Positions 1 through 5,379 of a DNA stretch of 8,033 nt are shown in pieces (positions within the stretch are counted from its first letter, which is position 1; the number at the start of each line of letters is the position of its first letter). The DNA comes from an uncultured Clostridia bacterium (lineage in GTDB: Bacteria > Bacillota > Clostridia > TANB77 > CAG-508). The stretch spans positions 1-8,033 of the forward strand of contig CAKPGU010000035.1 of assembly GCA_934155265.1 (NCBI GenBank), written 5' to 3'. Made by a program: the position numbers and the translations under genes. The notes below the pieces were generated by a model. That model had not been told where the DNA came from, did not search any database, and saw only the letters and a program-made list of their open reading frames with translations.

Positions 1-1
1 A

Positions 2-73
2 CAAAAATATAAACATTTAGATGGGTATATAGAATATGCTCATCTTTTATTATGTCAATTAAATATTGTATAA
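2..73 (+). CDS. possible C-terminal end of an upstream gene (partial)
   Basis: The second frame is open from the left edge to a TAA at 71-73, giving about 23 residues including KYKHLDGYIEYAH. The other two + frames stop early. The composition looks protein-like, but the piece is too short to assign to any family. Its stop codon would overlap the -10 box of the recombinase promoter. It could equally be chance open frame in non-coding DNA. Confidence 0.22.
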   Translation, partial: QKYKHLDGYIEYAHLLLCQLNIV

Positions 74-74
74 T
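46..74 (+). promoter_or_regulatory. putative sigma-A promoter of the recombinase gene
   Basis: A perfect TATAAT lies at 69-74. The best -35 at 17 bp spacing is a poor TTTATT at 46-51. Immediately downstream, at 79-90, is a short inverted repeat (ATAGA, 2 nt, TCTAT) around the expected transcription start. It could be an operator, but it is too short to be sure. The leader would be about 50 nt. Confidence 0.45.
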
Positions 75-132
75 ATAGATAGAGTTCTATATATTGCAAA
101 TTATCAAATAAAAATGTAAGGAGGTAATTGTC

Positions 133-1128
133 ATGAGAGAATTATTTGTAGGAAAAGTAATTGATACAACAGAAGATTTTTTAGACAATAACCAAAGAAT
201 AAAATTAAAAGAAATACTTACAGAAATATGTTTAAATTATCAAATTGAAAGGATAGAACCAACTAAAAAGCAGGAAATACTAAAGAATAATACTAATATA
301 TTAAATAAATTTATATCATCTAAAGAAATTGAAGGTTGCTCAAATAGAACTTTAAATTACTATAAAGATAATATAAATAAAATGTTTGATGCTGTCAATC
401 TTCCAGTAAATGAAATTACTACTGAAATATTAAGAAACTATTTAGCAGATTATAAAAATAATTCAAATGCAGGTATGGTAACGATAGATAATATGAGAAG
501 AACTTTATCAAGTTTCTTTGCTTGGTTGGAAAATGAGGACTATATTGTAAAAAGTCCAGTAAGAAGAATTCATAAAGTAAAGACTACTAGAAGAGTAAAA
601 GAAACATTAACAGATGAAAATTTGGAAAAGTTAAGAGATACTTGTTCAAATGTAAGGGATTTAGCAATATTAGAACTATTAATTTCAACTGGTATGAGAG
701 TGGGAGAAATTACGAGATTAAATATATCAGATATGAACTTTCAAGAAAGAAGTTGTATTGTTTTAGGTAAAGGTAATAGTGAAAGAGAAGTCTATTTTAG
801 TGCAAAGAGTAAAATGTATATAGAGAAATATTTAAAAACAAGAATTGATAACAACGAAGCATTATTTGTGTCATTAATAAAACCTTATAATAGATTAGGA
901 ATATCAGGGATTGAAATTGCTATTAGAAATTTAGGAAAACAAGCAAATATAAACAAGGTGCATCCACACAAATTTAGAAGAACAATGGCAACAATGGCTA
1001 TTGATAAAGGAATGCCTATAGAACAAGTACAAAAATTATTAGGGCATATAAAAATAGATACTACAATGGAATATGCAATGGTAAATCAAAATAATGTAAA
1101 AAATTCTCATAGAAAATATATTACATAA
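133..1128 (+). CDS. tyrosine recombinase / phage-type integrase
   Basis: This is a site-specific DNA recombinase of the tyrosine (XerC/D, phage integrase) family, which cuts and rejoins DNA through a phosphotyrosine intermediate. At 331 aa it is near the usual length. Residues about 50-148 form the N-terminal SAM-like core-binding domain (RTLNYYKDNINKMF, then SSFFAWLENEDYI with SPVRRI). Residues about 157-331 form the catalytic domain. All expected catalytic positions are visible: R189 in STGMRVGE, K213 in GKGNSERE, H279 and R282 in HPHKFRRTMAT, H305 in LLGH and the nucleophile Y314 in TMEYA. The third position of the HxLRH box is Arg instead of the usual His. The start has a perfect AAGGAGGT at 118-125, 7 nt before ATG. 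No excisionase, relaxase or attachment site is visible, so its target and element are unknown. The extra N-terminal 50 residues suggest an element integrase rather than housekeeping XerC or XerD. Confidence 0.93.
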   Translation: MRELFVGKVIDTTEDFLDNNQRIKLKEILTEICLNYQIERIEPTKKQEILKNNTNILNKFISSKEIEGCSNRTLNYYKDNINKMFDAVNLPVNEITTEILRNYLADYKNNSNAGMVTIDNMRRTLSSFFAWLENEDYIVKSPVRRIHKVKTTRRVKETLTDENLEKLRDTCSNVRDLAILELLISTGMRVGEITRLNISDMNFQERSCIVLGKGNSEREVYFSAKSKMYIEKYLKTRIDNNEALFVSLIKPYNRLGISGIEIAIRNLGKQANINKVHPHKFRRTMATMAIDKGMPIEQVQKLLGHIKIDTTMEYAMVNQNNVKNSHRKYIT

Positions 1129-1166
1129 ATAGCATAATACTAAGAATAGAATAAATAAAAAAATAA

Positions 1167-1195
1167 TTGTAATCCTATAGATAAAATGGTATAAT
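1167..1195 (+). promoter_or_regulatory. sigma-A promoter with extended -10, Nudix-aminotransferase unit
   Basis: TTGTAA at 1167-1172, a 17-bp spacer and TATAAT at 1190-1195, with an extended -10 TG at 1187-1188. It lies 35 bp before the Nudix start codon. No hairpin terminator is seen between the recombinase stop and this promoter, so some read-through from the recombinase is possible. Confidence 0.75.
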
Positions 1196-1229
1196 TATAC
1201 ATATTTTAGTAAGAAGGAGAAAGATTTAT

Positions 1230-1652
1230 ATGGATAAGTTTAAAGAAATTAGACCTATAGTTCTTGGAGTAGTAAGAAAAGGCAATAAATTATTAGTTAG
1301 TAAAGGATATGACAAATCAAAAAATCAAGAGTTTTATCGATGCTTAGGTGGAGGGATAGAATTTCTTGAAAGAAGTGAAGATGCATTAAAAAGAGAATTT
1401 AAGGAAGAAATAAATATAGAAATAGAGCTTGGTGATTTTTTAGGGATTTCGGAAAATATATTTAATTATAAAGGAAAAGATGCACATGAACTAATATTAT
1501 TTTATGAGGCATATATTAATGATAAAGATTATCAACAAAAATATGACTTGGTAGATGATGATATAGAAACTGAGGCAGTATGGGTAGATATTGATAAATT
1601 TAAAAATAAAGAATTGATTTTATATCCAGCACAAATTTTTAACTATTTATAG
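1230..1652 (+). CDS. Nudix hydrolase
   Basis: This is a 140-aa single-domain Nudix protein. The family hydrolyses nucleoside diphosphates linked to another moiety (NTPs, nucleotide sugars, ADP-ribose, dinucleotide polyphosphates) using divalent metal. The Nudix box runs about 41-63: G41, E47, then R55-E56-F-K-E59-E60. The glycine normally near the end of the box is Asn62, which is tolerated in many members. A short N-terminal strand (RPIVLGVVRKGNKLLVSKG) and a C-terminal half ending in AVWVDIDKF fit a compact MutT-like fold. AAGGAG at 1214-1219 lies 10 nt before ATG. It is first in a unit with the aminotransferase 44 nt downstream, so its substrate may be a nucleotide or nucleotide-sugar of that pathway. 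Nudix substrates cannot be read from sequence alone. Confidence 0.9.
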   Translation: MDKFKEIRPIVLGVVRKGNKLLVSKGYDKSKNQEFYRCLGGGIEFLERSEDALKREFKEEINIEIELGDFLGISENIFNYKGKDAHELILFYEAYINDKDYQQKYDLVDDDIETEAVWVDIDKFKNKELILYPAQIFNYL

Positions 1653-1683
1653 TTTGATATATTAAAATAAAAAATATAATAAT

Positions 1684-1687
1684 GGAG
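1684..1687 (+). promoter_or_regulatory. ribosome binding site that sets the aminotransferase start
   Basis: GGAG lies 9 nt before the ATG at 1697. It overlaps an upstream in-frame ATG (1682) that has no Shine-Dalgarno of its own, so the 5-residue longer start is unlikely. Confidence 0.7.
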
Positions 1688-1696
1688 AAAAAGATT

Positions 1697-3088
1697 ATGA
1701 ATGATTTAGTATTTTTTAACAAAGAGTCAAAAAAAATTTGCGATAATGTAAATGATTTTAGAAGTGTATGGCCACCAAAAGTAGAAAATATGGAAATATT
1801 AAATGAATATTTAAATTCACGAGAATTTGTATCCAATAAAAATGATAAAATTTCAGAAATTGAAAATGATATGTCAAATTTCTTGCATACGAAATATTTT
1901 TCTTTTTTTGATTCAGGAGCCTCTGCAATACATTCTGCATTAATAGCATGTAATGTTACATATGGAGATGAAGTTATTGTACCATCATGGACTTTTGCTG
2001 CTCCTGCATTTCAAGTATTAAGGGTTGGAGCTATACCAATATTTGCTGATATAAAGCCAGATACATACAATATAGACGAAAATAATGTCATTAAATTATT
2101 AAATAAATTTAAAAAAGTAAAAGCTATAATTGCAGTACATATGCAAGGATATCCTTGTAATCTTAAAAAAATTAGAAAAATTGCTGATGACTATAATATA
2201 AAGTTGATTGAGGATTGTGCTCAAGCATTTGGAGCAAAAATTGATGATAAATATGTTGGAACATATGGAGATGTAGGATGTTTTAGTTTTATGCCAGTAA
2301 AGCAATTAGCTTCATGTGGTGAACTAGGAGGAATTTGTACAAATAACGTGGACTTATTTAATAATGCAAATTCTGTAAAAACATATGCACAAAAAATAAT
2401 AGAGGGAGATTATAATTTTTATTATAATTCATTTACATATGGTTATAATTATAAACCTAGTGCATTAAATTGCATTTTTCTAAAATATCAATTAGAACAT
2501 TTTAACACAACAATAAGCAAAATTAAAAATAATGCAAATAAATTAACAGATTTTTTAATTAATAAAACAGATTTTTTAGTACCACCAATAATAGAAAAAG
2601 GATATGAACATGTATATCATTTATATAGAATATCTTGCAATACATCAGACTTAAATATAAAAAATACTGGAAAATTTAGAAAATTAATTATGAATATATT
2701 AAAAGAAGAAGGATTAACAACAAGATTATACCAAACTCATCCAGTTTATAAACAACCAATTTTTCAACAAGTATTTAGTCAAGATAAATCAAAATTATAT
2801 CCTTGGTTATTTAATGAAGAGTATATAGATTTATATAGACAAAATTATTCGGATATTAACCATGACAATACATTAGCAGTAATAGATAATACTTTTGCTA
2901 TAGGAGATACAAGTTCAGCACCGTTTTATCTAACTAATCCTGATATAGTTGACTTATATATAGAGGGGTTTAAGAAAATTATTAATAATTTAGATCAGGT
3001 AATCGATTATTGTAATAATGAAAAGATTTATACAAGTCCTTATAATGAAATTGTTGGATTATCAGATACAAAAGGAATATTTATATAA
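1697..3088 (+). CDS. DegT/DnrJ/EryC1/StrS-family PLP aminotransferase
   Basis: This is a fold-type I PLP aminotransferase of the DegT/StrS group, which aminates keto-sugars or keto-cyclitols, usually from glutamate or glutamine. Numbering here is from the ATG at 1682; subtract 5 for the chosen start. Landmarks: a phosphate-binding SGAS at 79-82; the GDEVIVPSWTFAAPA segment at 95-109; an EDCAQAFGA segment with PLP-ring Asp178; GDVGCFSF at 196-203; and Schiff-base Lys207 in MPVKQLASCGELGG. The N-terminal VWPP followed by a long helix recalls the scyllo-inosose (StsC-like) branch, but substrate assignment is only a guess. At 463 aa it is longer than typical 370-430 aa members, with inserts around 365-410 and a tail after 445. 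It follows the Nudix gene by 44 nt with no terminator between. No partner sugar dehydratase, epimerase or glycosyltransferase is in the window, so it is isolated from a standard pathway. Confidence 0.9.
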   Translation: MNDLVFFNKESKKICDNVNDFRSVWPPKVENMEILNEYLNSREFVSNKNDKISEIENDMSNFLHTKYFSFFDSGASAIHSALIACNVTYGDEVIVPSWTFAAPAFQVLRVGAIPIFADIKPDTYNIDENNVIKLLNKFKKVKAIIAVHMQGYPCNLKKIRKIADDYNIKLIEDCAQAFGAKIDDKYVGTYGDVGCFSFMPVKQLASCGELGGICTNNVDLFNNANSVKTYAQKIIEGDYNFYYNSFTYGYNYKPSALNCIFLKYQLEHFNTTISKIKNNANKLTDFLINKTDFLVPPIIEKGYEHVYHLYRISCNTSDLNIKNTGKFRKLIMNILKEEGLTTRLYQTHPVYKQPIFQQVFSQDKSKLYPWLFNEEYIDLYRQNYSDINHDNTLAVIDNTFAIGDTSSAPFYLTNPDIVDLYIEGFKKIINNLDQVIDYCNNEKIYTSPYNEIVGLSDTKGIFI

Positions 3089-3110
3089 AAGCTAATATTT
3101 ACATAATGTA

Positions 3111-3140
3111 TTGACAAAGATATATAAGAGATGGTATAAT
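3111..3140 (+). promoter_or_regulatory. near-consensus sigma-A promoter of the NDK-nucleotidyltransferase gene
   Basis: TTGACA at 3111-3116, an 18-bp spacer and TATAAT at 3135-3140, with an extended -10 TG at 3132-3133. It is the strongest promoter in the window. The short palindrome TACATAATGTA at 3100-3110 touches the -35 box and could be an operator. The predicted leader is about 60 nt. Confidence 0.9.
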
Positions 3141-3164
3141 TTCTTCTGTAGGTTACTTAGTTTA

Positions 3165-3184
3165 GATAAAGGGATTCTTTTATC
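3165..3184 (+). other. small stem-loop in the leader of the NDK fusion gene
   Basis: GATAAAGG at 3165-3172 pairs with CTTTTATC at 3177-3184 (8 bp including one G-U) around a 4-nt loop. It lies between the promoter and the ribosome binding site at 3195, with no U-tract, so it is not a terminator. It could stabilise the mRNA or be chance in AT-rich sequence. Confidence 0.35.
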
Positions 3185-3194
3185 ACAATTAAAT

Positions 3195-3200
3195 GGAGGT
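3195..3200 (+). promoter_or_regulatory. ribosome binding site that sets the NDK fusion start
   Basis: GGAGGT lies 6 nt before the ATG at 3207. It rules out the longer in-frame start at TTG 3111, which is the -35 box of the promoter and upstream of the transcription start. Confidence 0.88.
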
Positions 3201-3206
3201 ATCATT

Positions 3207-4634
3207 ATGTATAATGCAAGAATTGAAGACAATGTAACTTTGTGTGTATTGAAACCTGATGCTTATGAAAGAAATATTGTTGATAATATTATCAAGGATA
3301 TTCAAAAAGAGGGATTTGAAACTACCAACTTTGTTCAAAAACGGCTTACTGTAGATGATGTATGTGTGCTGTATCATGAAAGTAAAGAACAACCATATTT
3401 TCTGGAGTTATTAAGCTATATGACATCAGGAATTTCGGTTTTTTTCCTTATAAAAGCATCTAATGCTGTAAATCGGTTTAATGATTTTGTCGGAGCAACA
3501 AATCCATCTTCTAGTGTTGAAGGTACTCTTAGAAAAAAGTATGGATTAAGTATTTTAAAGAATACTATTCATTCCTCTAATGCAAACAGATTGTATTTTG
3601 AAGTTAAGCAATTATATAACGTTGAAAGTATTGAGGAGTTGATAAATTTTCCGTATTATTTTAAGTTGAAAGATGGTACAATTTGCCATACAGTGTCAGA
3701 ACATTGCTATGATGAATCAGGAAAAGTTATTGGAATTCCTAAGTATTTCCGTGTTGATGCTACAGAAAGAGATTCAAGAGTTATCAATGGATATTATTAT
3801 GGAAGAAACAACTCAATTGAAGAATCTATTTTATATTCAAAACTTTTTACAAATACACAGGTTGGGAAAGTGAATAGGTTTGGAGAAGAACTATGCTTAT
3901 TTGATGTAAGCGAAATTGAAAGGATTTATAATCCATTTGATAAAGCAAAAGAACTTTATCAATATGATGGAGATGAAGCAATTTTAAGAGATACTAAATT
4001 GATAATTAGCATTATGATAACTGAGTTAGGGATTGCTCTAGATGATATTGGAATTGAAGGAAGCATCCTGATTGAAGGATATCAAGAAAATTCTGATATT
4101 GATATTGTTGTTAAAGGAATTGAATCTATTAAAAAACTTCAAAAAAATTTTAGACTTTTAAAAGAAAATCGTTTTATTAAATTATATGATAAAGCAGATT
4201 TAAGCCTAATTTTTTCAAGAAGAAAAAAATATGCATCATTCGACACATTAGATGAAATGTTAGAACAAGAATGCAATAGAACAGTAGGACTAATAAAAGG
4301 CAGAAGATTTTGGATGCAACCAATTTTGGGAAACAATTATCTAGAAATGCAGGAAAACCGTAGACTCCATAAACTCGAAACTTTCTGTTCGGATGCTGAA
4401 GTAGTGGACTCAAGTAATGCTTTCTTATGGCCAACGTATTATACTGTCTATAACAAGCATTATGGATTAGTAAAAGTGGAATGCTATGATCCAGTGTATA
4501 TGAATCAAGCTACTAAAGGAGAACAAGTTTACATTAATGCTCCTATGTATATTGATTTAGACACAGAGGATAAAATCGTAGTTTTAGCACCCTGGATTAA
4601 AGAGAGCCAAGTTTTCAAAAAAGCAAAAAAGTAA
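3207..4634 (+). CDS. fusion of nucleoside diphosphate kinase and COG1665-like nucleotidyltransferase
   Basis: This 475-aa protein joins two enzyme domains. Residues about 9-138 are a nucleoside diphosphate kinase, which moves the gamma phosphate between nucleotides through a phosphohistidine. Visible are K16 in LKPDAYERN, R90 in NAVNR, the GATNP loop at 96-100, R109 in GTLRKKYG, and N119 with catalytic H122 in NTIHSSN; the usual Asp after the Ser is Asn125. Residues about 150-470 resemble predicted archaeal nucleotidyltransferases (COG1665): a DG-x-CH region at 156-161, an IGIPKYFRVD strand, then the Pol-beta signature GSILIEGYQENSDIDIVV with G285-S286 and metal ligands D297 and D299. A later conserved-looking block, AFLWPTYYTVY, lies at 405-415. 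Both active sites look intact, so NTP made by the first could feed the second. Arginine codons CGG and CGT appear here (residues 46, 90, 182, 322) but hardly elsewhere, suggesting separate origin. Substrate and product are unknown; the COG1665 match is from memory of motif layout. Confidence 0.85.
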   Translation: MYNARIEDNVTLCVLKPDAYERNIVDNIIKDIQKEGFETTNFVQKRLTVDDVCVLYHESKEQPYFLELLSYMTSGISVFFLIKASNAVNRFNDFVGATNPSSSVEGTLRKKYGLSILKNTIHSSNANRLYFEVKQLYNVESIEELINFPYYFKLKDGTICHTVSEHCYDESGKVIGIPKYFRVDATERDSRVINGYYYGRNNSIEESILYSKLFTNTQVGKVNRFGEELCLFDVSEIERIYNPFDKAKELYQYDGDEAILRDTKLIISIMITELGIALDDIGIEGSILIEGYQENSDIDIVVKGIESIKKLQKNFRLLKENRFIKLYDKADLSLIFSRRKKYASFDTLDEMLEQECNRTVGLIKGRRFWMQPILGNNYLEMQENRRLHKLETFCSDAEVVDSSNAFLWPTYYTVYNKHYGLVKVECYDPVYMNQATKGEQVYINAPMYIDLDTEDKIVVLAPWIKESQVFKKAKK

Positions 4635-4649
4635 AACATAAGTGATGCT

Positions 4650-4686
4650 AAAAACGCCAATTCTTTATTAAAGAGTTGGCGTTTTT
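4650..4686 (+). terminator. strong bidirectional terminator after the NDK fusion gene
   Basis: AAAAACGCCAA at 4650-4660 is perfectly complementary to TTGGCGTTTTT at 4676-4686. The inner part (4661-4666 with 4670-4675) continues the helix through one G-U pair to a 3-nt loop, for 17 bp in all. A-tract and T-tract on opposite sides make it able to work in both directions. It begins 15 nt after the stop codon. Confidence 0.93.
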
Positions 4687-4729
4687 ACAAAATTTTAAAT
4701 AATGATAACCTCAGCGACAACTTACAATT

Positions 4730-4756
4730 AAAGGAGGAAAATAATCCTCCTTTTTT
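4730..4756 (+). terminator. second intrinsic terminator
   Basis: AAAGGAGGA at 4730-4738 pairs with TCCTCCTTT at 4745-4753 around a 6-nt loop, and the T-run continues to 4756. It sits 43 bp after the first terminator with no gene between, so it either backs up the first or is left from a lost gene. The AAAGGAGG in the stem is not a working ribosome binding site, because no start codon follows at a usable distance. Confidence 0.8.
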
Positions 4757-4798
4757 GATAAATTTTAAAAAAGTGTTACTTTTTCTATAAATTTATCA
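4756..4798. repeat. large AT-rich inverted repeat upstream of the sigma factor gene
   Basis: TGATAAATTT at 4756-4765 is the exact complement of AAATTTATCA at 4789-4798. Nested inside, AAAAAGT (4768-4774) pairs with ACTTTTT (4778-4784) around GTT. The combined 43-nt structure has 17 pairs and a small internal loop. It has no T-run after it and is not a terminator in + orientation. It may be a regulatory site for the sigma factor promoter region, or the trace of a small element. Confidence 0.6.
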
Positions 4799-4810
4799 AT
4801 ATATAAATGT

Positions 4811-4820
4811 AAGATATCTT
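4811..4820. promoter_or_regulatory. short perfect palindrome in the sigma factor leader
   Basis: AAGATATCTT is a perfect 10-bp palindrome, 28 bp before the TTG start and 10 bp before AAGGAG. It may be a protein binding site, but a site this short and AT-rich may arise by chance. Confidence 0.25.
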
Positions 4821-4848
4821 AAAATATAAAAAGGAGTTTAGATCTAAA

Positions 4849-5379
4849 TTGAATAATTGTAAAGAAATAAAGCATTATATAAAAAATAATGAACTTGATT
4901 TAGAAAAAATAATAAATGAATATTCATCTTATACTGCTACGATTATAGATAATATGGCAAGAAATAGTTTGAATGATGAGGATAAAGAAGAAATAGTTTC
5001 TGAAGTATTTTTTATATTATGGAAGAATAAAAACAAACTAAATGTTAATAAATACTTAAGTTCATATATTGCAGGAATAACAAGAAATGTAGTAAAAGAA
5101 TATTTAAGAAAAGTCAAAATAAACTTTAATATTTCTGATTATGAAAATAGTTTATATAATTATGATAAAATTGACCTTCTTGATGATAATGTAGAAGAAA
5201 TTAGTAAAATAGAAGAAAAACTGAAAAATATGAAGAAAATCGATAAAACAATATTTTTAGATTTTTATTATTCTTTTAAATCAATAAAGGATATAGCTAA
5301 AGAACAAAAGATTTCTGAATTTAGTGTAAAACAAAGGCTATACAGAATTAGAAATAAAATAAGAAAAGAGGGAAAATAG
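4849..5379 (+). CDS. ECF-type sigma-70 family RNA polymerase sigma factor
   Basis: This 176-aa alternative sigma factor has only regions 2 and 4, as in ECF sigma factors that answer envelope stress. Region 2 covers about 20-90: the core-binding helix DEDKEEIVSEVFFILW at 43-58, and the -10 recognition part YLSSYIAGITRNVVKEYLRK at 69-88. An acidic linker follows at 98-120. Region 4 is about 125-173, with the helix-turn-helix SIKDIAKEQKISEFSVKQRL and a basic C-terminal helix RIRNKIRK contacting the -35. The start is TTG at 4849, 12 nt after AAGGAG at 4831-4836. The spacing is slightly long, but the next in-frame Met (residue 36) would cut into region 2. The stop codon directly touches the anti-sigma ATG (TAG-ATG), a typical layout for making the two proteins in balance. 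The exact ECF group cannot be given without comparison. Confidence 0.9.
   Translation: MNNCKEIKHYIKNNELDLEKIINEYSSYTATIIDNMARNSLNDEDKEEIVSEVFFILWKNKNKLNVNKYLSSYIAGITRNVVKEYLRKVKINFNISDYENSLYNYDKIDLLDDNVEEISKIEEKLKNMKKIDKTIFLDFYYSFKSIKDIAKEQKISEFSVKQRLYRIRNKIRKEGK

Noticed and set aside
1639..1836. Minus-strand open frames opposite the aminotransferase and other genes (also 1758-1949, 2099-2305, 3189-3392, 4139-4434, 4929-5117, 5268-5558, 7188-7406, 7617-7799)
   Set aside because: They overlap clear + strand genes, have low-complexity Phe/Ile/Leu/Ser-rich translations typical of the reverse of AT-rich coding DNA, and match no family I know.
3673..3873. A second + strand open frame inside the NDK fusion gene
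   Set aside because: It is out of frame within a gene that has intact motifs on both sides, and has no ribosome binding site or recognisable motif.
4730..4750. AAAGGAGG as a ribosome binding site for a small gene
   Set aside because: It is locked in a terminator stem with CCTCC and no start codon follows at 5-12 nt.
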